Source: Oleiagrimonas sp. C23AA (lineage in GTDB: Bacteria > Pseudomonadota > Gammaproteobacteria > Xanthomonadales > Rhodanobacteraceae). From it: a stretch of 64,000 nucleotides of DNA. This document shows positions 43,120-51,308 of this stretch, piece by piece. Positions within the stretch are counted from its first letter, which is position 1; each line of letters begins with the position of its first letter. Below the pieces are notes generated by a model. The model ran no database searches and was not told the origin of the DNA. It saw nothing but the letters and a program-made list of their open reading frames with translations. Made by a program: the position numbers and the translations under genes. Where the stretch lies: contig NZ_JAARLY010000003.1 of NCBI RefSeq assembly GCF_011759385.1, positions 1 through 64,000 on the forward strand, read 5' to 3'.

Positions 43120-43722
43120 ATGGAGAACACATCAGGGGGCGGCAGTACCGCCACGGTGCCAGCCGAGATCGACCGCTGGAACTGGGGAGCGTTCCTTCTC
43201 AACTGGATATGGGGCGTGGGCAACAACACGTTCATTGCCCTGCTGATGTTTGTGCCGCTGGTGAACATCGCGATGCTGTTCGTTCTTGGTGCCAAGGGCA
43301 GCGCCTGGGCATGGCGCAATCGACGCTGGGAAAGCATTGCTGCATTCAAGGCGGCCCAACGCAAATGGGCGCGTTGGGGCTTTGCCGCCACGGGCCTGTT
43401 CGCGCTTTTGTTTGCGGGCATGTTCATTGCCATTTTTGCGTCTCTTAAAGGCTCGCCGGCCTATCAAATGGCGGTCCGTGCTGTGAACTCCAGTCCTCAG
43501 GCCATCCAGGTTATCGGCCGGCCGGTTTCCACCGGCACACCCAGCGGTAGCATCCGCGTATCAGGCCCCGACGGGGAAGCGAGCCTCGCTTTCAGTGCAG
43601 AAGGTCCTGTAGGCAGCGGCACGGTCTATGTCAAAGCCACCAAATCACTGGGCCAATGGAAGCTCGACAAGGCCGTGCTGGAGGATGCCGAGAGCGGCCA
43701 ACGCATAGATCTTCTTGAGTGA
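43120..43722 (+). CDS. Coa1-like membrane protein
   Basis: 200 residues. Two membrane helices (FIALLMFVPLVNIAMLFVLG and WGFAATGLFALLFAGMFIAI) are preceded by a Trp-rich WNWGAFLLNWIWGVGN segment. The periplasmic C-terminal domain (QAIQVIGRPVSTGTPSGSIR, GTVYVKATK) resembles the Coa1/Tim21 cytochrome oxidase assembly family. No oxidase genes are nearby. Confidence 0.72.
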   Translation: MENTSGGGSTATVPAEIDRWNWGAFLLNWIWGVGNNTFIALLMFVPLVNIAMLFVLGAKGSAWAWRNRRWESIAAFKAAQRKWARWGFAATGLFALLFAGMFIAIFASLKGSPAYQMAVRAVNSSPQAIQVIGRPVSTGTPSGSIRVSGPDGEASLAFSAEGPVGSGTVYVKATKSLGQWKLDKAVLEDAESGQRIDLLE

Positions 43723-43891
43723 TCTGATGGCGAATCCGGGCCGCACGGCGCGCCTCGTATCTCCCGTGTCATGTCGTCAACAAGCGCCGGCGCACTGCTG
43801 CTGTCGCTCGCCTGTCGTGCGCTTGCCGTGGTCGTGATCGTTCCGGGAATGTAGGTTCAGCGGGTCTGCCAACTGCTCAGGAGCTAGGGAC

Positions 43892-44422
43892 ATGAAGGTC
43901 AATTCGGCACGGGTCAAACAGCTGCGTGCGCACAAGCACTGGTCGCAGGAGGAACTGGCCACGGCGTGCGGCGTCAACCTAAGGACCATTCAACGCATCG
44001 AGAACCAAGGGACCGGCTCGCTGGAGTCGGTCAAGGCGCTGGCGGCAGTGTTTGGCATCAGCGCGAACGAACTGCTGGTGCCCACGGTGCAGCAAAAAAA
44101 TGCTCAGCTCGAGGTGGTCAAGACGTGCTTGCTGCGTTACGCGGATTTTGCCGGCACGGCTGGCCGGTCCGAGTACTGGTGGTTCTTCCTCTTCGCGTGC
44201 CTGGTGACGACCATGGGCGCCGTCATCCATCACGTGCTGGGCGGGGTGGTGTTCCTGGCGGTGGTGTTGCCGCTGCTCGCGGTGGGCACCCGGCGGCTCC
44301 GCGATGCGTCCCACAGCGGTTGGTGGCAATTGCTGTTCCTGGTGCCGTTCGGGTTTGTGGTCGTATTCTGGCTGCTCGCAGAACAGGGAAGGCGCGCAGG
44401 CCCGGGGTTCAAACCCGCCTGA
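43892..44422 (+). CDS. XRE regulator fused to DUF805 membrane domain
   Basis: 176 residues. Residues 5-62 form an XRE helix-turn-helix (VKQLRAHKHWSQEELATACG, LRTIQRIENQG). Residues 72-172 form a DUF805-like domain with the RSEYWWFFLFACL start and TRRLRDASHSGWWQLL signature and three membrane helices. The fusion implies a DNA-binding protein tethered to the inner membrane. ATG 43892 has AGGAG upstream. Confidence 0.83.
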   Translation: MKVNSARVKQLRAHKHWSQEELATACGVNLRTIQRIENQGTGSLESVKALAAVFGISANELLVPTVQQKNAQLEVVKTCLLRYADFAGTAGRSEYWWFFLFACLVTTMGAVIHHVLGGVVFLAVVLPLLAVGTRRLRDASHSGWWQLLFLVPFGFVVVFWLLAEQGRRAGPGFKPA

Positions 44423-44477
44423 CGCTTCGGTCAAGCAGGCGGGGCAGGAACGTGCGCGGCCCGGCCTAGTGTTGGAT
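44417..44477 (+). repeat. possible attC relic
   Basis: GCCTGACGCTTCGGTCAAGCAGGCGG ... CGGCCCGGCCTA-GTGTTGGATC follows the attC layout with near-core boxes GCCTGAC and GTTGGAT. The palindrome is weak; could be chance. Confidence 0.35.
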
Positions 44478-44501
44478 CACTCAACCCGGTGAGGTGGCGC
44501 G

Positions 44502-44906
44502 GTGGAGATCTCGGCAACTGTCAGCAGTTCCCCGTGTGGCCACGAGGTTTCCGTGCGCACGGCCGGTTCAACGCAGGCGCTGGCGGTGCCGGCGAAACCT
44601 TCTGGCCAGGGCTCTGGCATCAACGGCGGTGAATTCTTGATGCTGGCCCTGGCGACCTGCTACTGCAACGATCTGTACCGTGAAGCCCAGAGGCTTGGCA
44701 TCGCCCTGGAGGGTGCGCGGGTAGAGGCCACGGCTGAGTTTGCGGGTGTCGGCCTGGCGGCCTCAAACATCCGCTATCGCGCCAGCGTTCGATCCAGCGC
44801 ACCGGCGCAGGACATGGCGCGCCTGCTGCGGGAAACGGACGCCGTGGCGGAAGTGCACAACACCTTGCGGTGTGGCGTGCCAGTCACGCTTTTGCTGGAA
44901 GAGTAG
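44502..44906 (+). CDS. OsmC-family protein
   Basis: 134 residues from GTG 44502. OsmC/Ohr fold: GGEFLMLALATCYCNDLYREA with the reactive-Cys helix and a second conserved region near NTLRCG. Family members detoxify organic hydroperoxides; here the Cys arrangement (TCYCND) differs from Ohr, so the exact activity is uncertain. Confidence 0.78.
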   Translation: MEISATVSSSPCGHEVSVRTAGSTQALAVPAKPSGQGSGINGGEFLMLALATCYCNDLYREAQRLGIALEGARVEATAEFAGVGLAASNIRYRASVRSSAPAQDMARLLRETDAVAEVHNTLRCGVPVTLLLEE

Positions 44907-45014
44907 GCGTCTGCTGTAGGGCCTCGTCGCGTCGTCGCTGCTTTCGTGGCGCAGGCGTTTCACTCTCGGTGGTGCCGCGAGATTGCGGCCCACGTCGATC
45001 ATCAGGTGCCAAGC

Positions 45015-45407
45015 ATGCGATTACCGGGTTCATGGCGATGGAAGCCCTTGCTGGCATGGGCGGTGGTGGTGTCGCTGGCCGTGGCCCTGATGATCCATAC
45101 CGCCATGCAGCCCCGGTGGCCGCCCTCCCAGCCACAGCCGGCCGTGGTGGTGTCCCACTACATGACGCCGATGGTTGGCGGCATGGGTGGGGGCTGCGCC
45201 ATTGGCCACGTCGAGGCCAGGGTGCGCCTGGACAACGGCAAGGTGGTACAGGCGGCCACCTACCATGACGGCTACGGCATGGTTCGCGACGGGGCGCTGG
45301 TGACCGTGCAACGGTTCCGGGTGCTGTGCGGAACGGCAAGCTATACGATCTTGCATGGTGGTCCACCGCATCGCGCCCAGTCGCCCACGCGTTACGTGCG
45401 TGGCTGA
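45015..45407 (+). CDS. membrane-anchored hypothetical protein
   Basis: 130 residues. One N-terminal membrane segment (LLAWAVVVSLAVALMIHTA), a Pro-rich linker and a small beta-rich periplasmic domain (HVEARVRLDNGKVVQAATY). ATG 45015 is chosen because it sits just before the anchor; the frame is open upstream to 44946. Function unknown. Confidence 0.6.
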   Translation: MRLPGSWRWKPLLAWAVVVSLAVALMIHTAMQPRWPPSQPQPAVVVSHYMTPMVGGMGGGCAIGHVEARVRLDNGKVVQAATYHDGYGMVRDGALVTVQRFRVLCGTASYTILHGGPPHRAQSPTRYVRG

Positions 45408-45433
45408 TGTGCAGAGCCTTAGAGGAAGAAGCC

Positions 45434-45793
45434 ATGTCGCGACACGAGAAAATCCATTACGTCGAGTGCCCGTCCCGCGATCTTGCGGCGACGAAACGCT
45501 TCTTCGGCAAGGCCTTTGGCTGGACATTCGAAGACTACGGGCCCGATTACGCCGCGTTCTCCAATCAGGGCGTGGACGGCGGTTTCTTCACCTCCGATCT
45601 GGCCGCGCGTACCGAAACCGGAAGCGCGCTGATCGTGCTCTACAGTGATGACCTGGAAGGCACGCTCGGCAAGGTCGAGGCCGCCGGTGGCCAGGTGATC
45701 AAGCCTATCTTCTCTTTCCCCGGTGGCCGCAGATTCCACTTCACCGAGCCAGGCGGCAGCGAGTGGGCGGTGTGGTCCGAGGCTGGCGCCTAG
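45434..45793 (+). CDS. VOC-superfamily protein
   Basis: 119 residues, glyoxalase/bleomycin-resistance-like: KIHYVECPSRDLAATKRFFG, FGWTFEDYGPDYAAF and the end FHFTEPGGSEWAVWSE with a Glu ligand. AGGAAGAAG precedes the ATG. Substrate unknown. Confidence 0.83.
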   Translation: MSRHEKIHYVECPSRDLAATKRFFGKAFGWTFEDYGPDYAAFSNQGVDGGFFTSDLAARTETGSALIVLYSDDLEGTLGKVEAAGGQVIKPIFSFPGGRRFHFTEPGGSEWAVWSEAGA

Positions 45794-45913
45794 ACTAATC
45801 GGCCCGGGACGCTGCCTCTGACTGCGTCCCAGCACTGACTCAGCCTGTTAACCGCGCGGGCGGTGGGGTACGCTTTGGTGTGCCGCTTATCTTACGCCCC
45901 GAAGGAATGGAGC

Positions 45914-46177
45914 ATGGACGCGAAACAGGCAGACGCACTTGCCGACCAGATACTGCGCGATAGCCGATCCAAAAGGCATCGTCGCGCGCACGTCGTGCTA
46001 ACGCTGGCCCATGGGCTGCAACAGCTCTACACAGGCGCGGTCACCCTCGCCGGTGCTGGCCTCGGCTTCTACGGGGCACGCAGCCTATCCCCTAATCCCG
46101 TTGCCCATATCGCGGTGGCCATTGGGTGTGGTCTGACAGCGGCGGTGGCATGGGCTCCAGTGCGAATCACACGTTAG
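45914..46177 (+). CDS. small membrane protein
   Basis: 87 residues; polar N-terminal helix (QADALADQILRDSRSKRHRR) and two membrane segments. GGAATGGAG lies before ATG 45914. The stop codon is the TAG of a GTTAGGT core box at 46173. Confidence 0.58.
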   Translation: MDAKQADALADQILRDSRSKRHRRAHVVLTLAHGLQQLYTGAVTLAGAGLGFYGARSLSPNPVAHIAVAIGCGLTAAVAWAPVRITR

Positions 46178-46194
46178 GTCGCCAGGGGACAGCC

Positions 46195-47010
46195 TTGATT
46201 GTGATTGATGCTCAGGACAGCAGTTGGTTACAGGCTTTGTCTGCGATAAGCACGGCGGTCGCGGTTTTGTTTGCCGCTGTAAGCGCATGGACTTCATGGG
46301 TTAGCGTCGAAGCTGCGCGCGAAGCAGTCAAGGAGGCCCGTCTGGCGCGGCGTTCAGAGCTTGAGCCAAAACTTATCCTCGAAAAAGAGTTCTTAGATTT
46401 TCAGTTCTATTGGCCGCACCCTGATAGCCTGAACGGAGAGCCCGTTTTCTTAGCCAGGAAGCACTGGAAGGACAGCGCGCCGGATCCGCCAACGTTTTCA
46501 CTCCAAAATTTCGGCCAAAGCCCGGCGCTAGAGGTCACGATTGTGTGGGATCTGAGCGATCCTAACGGCGAGTTTCGGCTACCAGAGCAGTTCGAACCGC
46601 TTGGTCTTATGATAATGGACAACGGTTCAAATCATCAGCAAGGTGGTTCTGTTAAGAGCTTGATGTGTTCCAAACCGAACGGAGGTGGTGCAGGCCTGCC
46701 GCTGTATCGCAAGTGGACAACTGATATTCCAAGCTGCTCACCTAATCAAAAACGCACCGTCGAGTTTCCGGTGCATTTGCTCAACACGTTTTTTGTACGC
46801 GGCCTGCAGGTCGGGGCTACTATGCCAAAGGAAGACATGGTACTTACAGCCACGGTTAGTTGCTACGCCGTCGACCAAACAGTATACAAGACCCAGTTTC
46901 GCTGGAAAGTCATGCCGTTTTATCATGGCCAAACGAATCCAATCGCGGTTTACGGACACTTTTTTGAGATGCCAATGTATTCAAAGCCAGACGGTCCGCG
47001 TGTTGCGTAA
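46195..47010 (+). CDS. orphan cassette: hypothetical membrane-anchored protein
   Basis: About 271 residues from TTG 46195 (GTG 46201 also possible); AGGGGAC is upstream. One membrane segment near the start (ALSAISTAVAVLFAAVSAWT) and a large domain with NFGQSPALEVTIVWDLSDP, typical of proteins with a short anchor and a beta-sandwich-like exterior or cytoplasmic domain. Lower GC than flanks. It lies between GTTAGGT at 46173 and an attC-like site at 47028-47096, so it is a single detached cassette. Confidence 0.65.
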   Translation: MIVIDAQDSSWLQALSAISTAVAVLFAAVSAWTSWVSVEAAREAVKEARLARRSELEPKLILEKEFLDFQFYWPHPDSLNGEPVFLARKHWKDSAPDPPTFSLQNFGQSPALEVTIVWDLSDPNGEFRLPEQFEPLGLMIMDNGSNHQQGGSVKSLMCSKPNGGGAGLPLYRKWTTDIPSCSPNQKRTVEFPVHLLNTFFVRGLQVGATMPKEDMVLTATVSCYAVDQTVYKTQFRWKVMPFYHGQTNPIAVYGHFFEMPMYSKPDGPRVA

Positions 47011-47027
47011 TGATTTTGTAGAGCGCA

Positions 47028-47096
47028 ACCTTATAATTCGGTCAGCCGGACGCTCACCCGCTACGCGGGTTTGCGCCGCTTCACTCAGCGTTAGAG
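47028..47096 (+). repeat. attC-like site of orphan cassette
   Basis: ACCTTATAATTCGGTCAGCCGGACGC, ACCCGC-TAC-GCGGGT, CGCCGCTTCACTCAGC-GTTAGAG (core 47090). The left box is ACCT plus an inserted TAT; without it ACCTAAT would nearly complement the 5' core GTTAGGT at 46173. Confidence 0.8.
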
Positions 47097-47535
47097 CGCA
47101 CATGCATGTTCTCAGTCATTCAACTTTTTTTGCTTTCTGCGGCTGGCTTTATCGTGCGGTGCTTTGCTAGCTTTTGCTTCTGGGCATGCCTATTCGCGGT
47201 CAATGCGACGTCCCTCAGTTTTGAGTAGCACCCAGGTTATGAGTCGAGCCCAGCCAAGCCGCTTCTAGCGGCGTCTTGACACCCCGCCATCCCAGTAGCA
47301 GACTCAATTTCAAGGAGCCTAGAAACTCCTCGTACAGCGGTACCCACCTCCGACAACTCGGTGGGTTTTTTGTGCCTGTTCACAGGCACAAGCCGACGTG
47401 ATGCCTGCGTCGGGAGGGCGGCTAATACAACACCCTTGCGGAAATACGCCCGCCGTCTGTACGCGGTTTCTAGCCTCCCGACTTCCCGTCCGCCGTGATG
47501 CGTGTACGGGTACTTCATGGAATGAGGAGGCGATC
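47097..47535 (+). ncRNA. structured leader upstream of the XAC0095-family gene
   Basis: No convincing gene (a 40-codon hydrophobic ORF at 47106-47228 is weak). The second half is very structured: CCCACC/GGTGGG plus a T run (47343-47371) looks like a Rho-independent terminator; TGTGCCTG-TTCA-CAGGCACA (47371-47390) is a perfect hairpin; GTCGGGAGG (47409-47417) pairs with CCTCCCGAC (47474-47482) enclosing further stems. This fits an attenuator, riboswitch-like leader or small RNA. ncRNA status is a prediction. Confidence 0.5.
47343..47371 (+). terminator. terminator-like hairpin inside leader
   Basis: CCCACC stem, 11-base loop, GGTGGG stem and six T. It lies 165 bp before the coding start, so it would cut the transcript before the gene unless antiterminated. 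Confidence 0.65.
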
Positions 47536-48201
47536 ATGTCGAACGATCATCGGGACGATGCGGACGCGTTGGGCTACTTCCTGCCGGAGGACAGCCAGTT
47601 CCGCCTGAAGAAACTGCATGAGTACGTGACGTTCCTGTCGCACGTGGCGCAGCCGCGCCAGTGGAATGAGCAGGAAGAAGCCGTGCCGGACATTCGCGTC
47701 GGCGAAGTGGCCATCTGCCTGGAGCTGCTGGCCGAACAGCTGGAAGCCGTGCTGGGTGAGGTGATCTCCCCGGTGTATCTGTCCGGACGCGAGGCGACGC
47801 TTGGGGAGGCGGATGAGTCTGCGGCGCCCGCGAAGCCTTCTGGCCACGCGCCGTCCGCGCAACCGCGATACCCCTTTGGCGTCACGCTGGACCAGATCGA
47901 CGAGCTCAATCTGCTGCTTGGGCGGATTGCGGCGCATGGCGATGTGGTGATCGCCAGTCACGAAGCCGAGTTCGCCGACCATACGCTGTCGCTGGTGGGC
48001 GACATGATCTTCCGCGAGGCCAGGCAGGTGCGCGACATCGTCTTCGACATCGCCTCGCAGATGCTGGATGCCGAGCGTGGCAGCAACCACCGCGTGGACG
48101 AAGCGCCGGCCACTTACGGTGCCGGGCCGGCGTATCCGCGTGTCGATGGTCTGCCGCCGATGGTGGTGCGCGAGGCTGGCGCGCTCGCTTACGCGGCCTG
48201 A
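47536..48201 (+). CDS. XAC0095-family protein
   Basis: 221 residues. The N-terminal GYFLPEDSQFRLKKLHEYVT, FLSHVAQPRQ segment is the XAC0095-like signature of xanthomonads; the second half is a longer helical region with repeats of an IDELNLLLGRI type. GAGGAGG stands eight bases before ATG 47536; the frame is open upstream in the leader but not coding-like. Function unknown. Confidence 0.75.
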   Translation: MSNDHRDDADALGYFLPEDSQFRLKKLHEYVTFLSHVAQPRQWNEQEEAVPDIRVGEVAICLELLAEQLEAVLGEVISPVYLSGREATLGEADESAAPAKPSGHAPSAQPRYPFGVTLDQIDELNLLLGRIAAHGDVVIASHEAEFADHTLSLVGDMIFREARQVRDIVFDIASQMLDAERGSNHRVDEAPATYGAGPAYPRVDGLPPMVVREAGALAYAA

Positions 48202-48493
48202 GTGCTGGCGATGCCGGATGGGGCCGTGTTGGCCCGATGATGGTGGGTGCCCGGCGACACGTTCTGCCGTGGCGCCCGCCTTTTTGCGCCGGCTGCGGGT
48301 GGCTGCTGGTACCGGCAACACACATGGTGCGTGCCCGCGTTCGGCGCGGGTATAGTCCGGTGACCACGCCCCATGTTGCGCGGCCGCGTGGCGTTGCCGT
48401 CTTCACGGTTGGCGCCATGGTGCAGAGCACGGGGTTTCCACTGCCGGTGCGTGAGGGCAGCGCCGCTGCGCCGGTTAGCCACGAGGTCACGCC
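48202..48493. other. intergenic region without a recognisable gene
   Basis: Open frames exist here but have skewed composition and no homology. Nothing beyond a possible promoter for the next gene is seen. Confidence 0.5.
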
Positions 48494-49153
48494 ATGACAC
48501 GGGTTCGCGTCGAAAGCTTCACTCTTTCGCTGGATGGTTACGGTGCGGGGCCGGGGCAGGACATGGAGCACCCGCTGGGTATCGGCGGCACCGAGCTGCA
48601 TCGCTGGTTCATTCCCACGCGCACCTTCCAGCGCCAGCACGGCGCGGGCGAGGGCACCACCGGCGTGGACGATGATTTCGCCGCGCGCGGTTTCCGCAAC
48701 ATCGGCGCCTGGATTCTTGGGCGCAACATGTTCGGGCCGATTCGAGGTGCCTGGCCCGTCCTGGAGTGGAAGGGCTGGTGGGGCGACAACCCGCCTTATC
48801 ACGTGCCGGTATTCGTGCTGACCCATCACCCGCGCCCGCCGCTGGTGATGGAGGGCGGCACCACGTTCCACTTTGTGACCGGTGGCATCCACGAAGCGCT
48901 GGACCGGGCGCGCGAGGCGGCAGCCGGCAAGGACGTGCGCATTGGTGGCGGTGTCCACACCATCCAGCAGTATCTTCGAGCCGGCCTTGTCGATGAATTG
49001 CACCTGGCGATTTCACCGGTGCTGCTGGGCCAGGGCGAGCGCCTGTTCCAGGGCGTGGACATGCGCGCGCTGGGTTACGCCTGCGTGCAGCACGTGGCCA
49101 CGGAAAACGCCACGCACGTGGTACTGCGCGCCGGTCAGGGCGAGGGGCGCTGA
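48494..49153 (+). CDS. RibD C-terminal/DHFR-like reductase
   Basis: 219 residues of the dihydrofolate-reductase-like RibD-C family: VESFTLSLDGYGAGPGQD, WILGRNMFG, VRIGGGVHTIQQYLRAGLVD and ELHLAISPVLLGQGERLF. NADPH-binding reductase of unknown substrate. Often found in stress-related accessory regions. Confidence 0.85.
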   Translation: MTRVRVESFTLSLDGYGAGPGQDMEHPLGIGGTELHRWFIPTRTFQRQHGAGEGTTGVDDDFAARGFRNIGAWILGRNMFGPIRGAWPVLEWKGWWGDNPPYHVPVFVLTHHPRPPLVMEGGTTFHFVTGGIHEALDRAREAAAGKDVRIGGGVHTIQQYLRAGLVDELHLAISPVLLGQGERLFQGVDMRALGYACVQHVATENATHVVLRAGQGEGR

Positions 49154-49216
49154 CCGGGTCTTACCTGGCGAGACGCGCGTGCGTTTTACTGACGCCAACT
49201 CGACGGAGCGAATCTG

Positions 49217-49616
49217 ATGAAGACCCCCGCGCATGTTGCCTCTTGCAGCTGCGGCCAGCTTCAGGCCCATGTGGCGGCCGAGCCTCCGCGTGAGTGTTTG
49301 CCATTGCCTGGCCTGCCAGCAACGCACGGGCAGCGTATTCGGCGTGGTGGCGCGGTTTCCGGCAGCGTTGGTCAGTACTCGTGGAGAAAGCCGCGAGTAC
49401 GTTCGGGCGGGTGATGAAGGGTCCCGGGCCACGTTTCACTTCTGTCCCGTGTGCGGCGCCACCGTGTATTACGTGTCCGATGCCGTGGACGGCGCGGTGA
49501 TGGTGCCGGTGGGCGCCTTTGCCGATCCGCAGTTTCCCGGCCCCACCATCTCGGTGTACGAGCAGCGCAAACACGCTTGGGTGACCATGCCACCCGACAT
49601 CACGCATGTTGCATAG
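49217..49616 (+). pseudogene. GFA-family gene with frameshift
   Basis: Glutathione-dependent formaldehyde-activating (GFA) zinc-fold protein. The ATG at 49217 gives KTPAHVASCSCGQLQAHVAA in one frame; from about 49288 the homology continues in the next frame as VCHCLACQQRTGSVFGV, then FHFCPVCGATVYYVSD and ends at 49616. One missing base near 49288 explains it, unless it is a sequencing error. The zinc Cys residues are split between frames. Confidence 0.75.
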
Positions 49617-49619
49617 GCC

Positions 49620-49871
49620 ATGGCACCAGCGCAGTGCATCAGGCACGCGGCGCAAGCCAGGCACGCCAACTGGACGACACCGCAGGACATCAAGAATCAC
49701 TACGCCAGTGCCAGCTTTGTCGGTTACAACCGAGTGGTGTTCAACATCAAGGGCAACGACTATCGGCTCATCGTCGCGGTGGCTTATCGTTTCTAGGCTG
49801 TCTACATCAAGTTCGTTGGCACCCACGCAGAGTACGACCGGATCGACGCAGCGACCGTGGAGGATCTATGA
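49620..49871 (+). pseudogene. higB: HigB-type toxin, truncated and interrupted
   Basis: Frame reads RHANWTTPQDIKNHYASA, FVGYNRVVFNIKGNDYRLIV, AVAYRF-stop-AVYIKFVGTHAEYDRIDA. This is the HigB mRNA-interferase family. The usual first 30 residues are missing and a TAG stands where the family has Gln (a CAG to TAG change). It overlaps the antitoxin start (ATGA). The toxin is almost certainly dead. Confidence 0.8.
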
Positions 49872-50227
49872 ACATCCGCCCCATCCACACCGAGAATGAC
49901 TACCAGCTTGCCCTGCGTGAGCTGTCGGCCTACTTCAGCAACGAACCTGAGCCTGGTACGGATGACGGTGATCGTTTCGACATCCTTGCCACGTTGGTTG
50001 AGGCTTACGAAGCGAAGCACTTCCCGATCGAGGCACCAGATCCCATTGAGGCGATCCGGTTCCGGATGGAGCAGGCGGGCCTGACCGTGAAAGATCTCGT
50101 GCCCTACATCGGTCGGCCCAATCGCGTGTACGAGGTGCTCAATCGGAAGCGTGGTTTGACGATTGGCATGATCCGGAACCTGCATCAGCATCTTGGCATT
50201 CCTGCCGAAAGCCTGATTGGCGTGTAG
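49868..50227 (+). CDS. higA: HigA-type antitoxin
   Basis: 119 residues. N-terminal IRPIHTENDYQLALRELSAY is the HigA-family start; residues 62-119 form the XRE-type DNA-binding part (MEQAGLTVKDLVPYIG, VYEVLNRKRGLTIGMIRNL). Complete. ATG 49868 overlaps the broken toxin gene. HigA proteins repress their own promoter and neutralise HigB; here no functional partner is visible. Confidence 0.85.
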   Translation: MNIRPIHTENDYQLALRELSAYFSNEPEPGTDDGDRFDILATLVEAYEAKHFPIEAPDPIEAIRFRMEQAGLTVKDLVPYIGRPNRVYEVLNRKRGLTIGMIRNLHQHLGIPAESLIGV

Positions 50228-50249
50228 CCATGTGAGCGCTCGGGTCCGG

Positions 50250-50392
50250 ATCAGCCGGCGCACCCGATGCTGAAGCCGTCTTCGCTGGAGGACACCACGC
50301 TGATCCAGCCGACCATCCATGTATGGGTGAGCGAAAAGCAGGACTGGTATACGATCCCGGACGGGGCGGTGGCGTTCGAGACGCAGCCGTAG
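50250..50392 (+). pseudogene. C-terminal remnant of a GFA-family gene
   Basis: An open frame without a good start ends TLIQPTIHVWVSEKQDWYTI, then PDGAVAFETQP. This is the typical C-terminus of GFA-family proteins. The rest is missing. An ATG at 50267 would give 41 residues. Confidence 0.55.
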
Positions 50393-50497
50393 TCAGGGCA
50401 CGCCGCCGGCCGCTTTCTTGCGGCCAGGGGTGCCCTACTGGGGTTCAAGGGCGTGGCGCCTGGGGGCGGGACATGCCCATGGTCAGGAGATGAAGCT

Positions 50498-50632
50498 ATG
50501 TACGTGGCATGGTTTAGCTGGGGTTCGCCGGTGGGTGTCGGCATTTTTGTGGCCGGCATGGGGGTGTTCTTCTGGGGTTTGTTTACCGGCATCGCGCGGT
50601 TGAACCGTTCAAAAACCTCCGGATCCAGATAG
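50498..50632 (+). CDS. tiny membrane protein (44 residues)
   Basis: ATG with AGGAGA at 50485. WFSWGSPVGVGIFVAGMGVF with a following FFWG and a basic end; one or two membrane segments. The WFSWGSPVG-G-IF pattern recurs in small hypothetical proteins that I recall from other proteobacteria. Confidence 0.6.
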   Translation: MYVAWFSWGSPVGVGIFVAGMGVFFWGLFTGIARLNRSKTSGSR

Positions 50633-50728
50633 TAATAACCCACGCCGGGGGGCTTTGGTCGGCATCGGGATGCTGGCGCCATCGTTGCCGGTGTTCCGCC
50701 GTATGGTGCATGCACTAGGGAGGGGGCA

Positions 50729-51145
50729 ATGAAGCGCAATATCTTCGTCAGTCTTTTACTGCTCGGCGCCGGCTTTGGCGCTGGCATATTGGCGTGCCAT
50801 GTTCCTGCCGCATCGGCGGCAACCCAGCCCAAGGCTGCGGATTTGGCGCATCAGGTGTTTGTGGTGTCAGTCGACGAGCTTCGGCAACGCTTCGTGGTCA
50901 ACCATCCGTTCAAGGGCAGCTACCGCACGACGGTGACCCTTTCCGATGGCAGCCAGCGAAGCATCGAGCTTGTTCCGATGGTCCACCGTGGCACGCAGGT
51001 GGTCGAGTTGAAGGACAACGGCCATCACACTTACATGGGCCTCAACGGCAGCGCCGCCGATGGCAAGCTTCTGGTGCGAGTTCGCGATGTGGCGATCTTG
51101 CAGAGGGAGCTTCGTGAACAGGGATGGCGCGGTATCACGCGCTAA
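50729..51145 (+). CDS. secreted hypothetical protein
   Basis: 138 residues; signal peptide (LLLLGAGFGAGILACHVP) with cleavage near ASAA. Mature part beta-rich (TTVTLSDGSQRSIELVPM). GGGAGG lies before the ATG. Function unknown. Confidence 0.65.
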   Translation: MKRNIFVSLLLLGAGFGAGILACHVPAASAATQPKAADLAHQVFVVSVDELRQRFVVNHPFKGSYRTTVTLSDGSQRSIELVPMVHRGTQVVELKDNGHHTYMGLNGSAADGKLLVRVRDVAILQRELREQGWRGITR

Positions 51146-51308
51146 GGGTCCGACGTGTCGGCCGCCGGCGGGTCTTCGCGTGCCGATGCGTGCAGGCTGA
51201 TGGCAGTATGTTCGGACCAAGGTGTAAATTGACGCTGACCAAACAGCATGCATGACTGCTGCCGGAAGGGTTTGACGAATCAATAGGTCAACCCATTGCA
51301 GGAACACA

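Noticed and set aside
48237-48497. 86-codon open frame before the RibD-C gene
   Set aside because: No ribosome site, odd composition and overlap with the next gene start; kept as intergenic.
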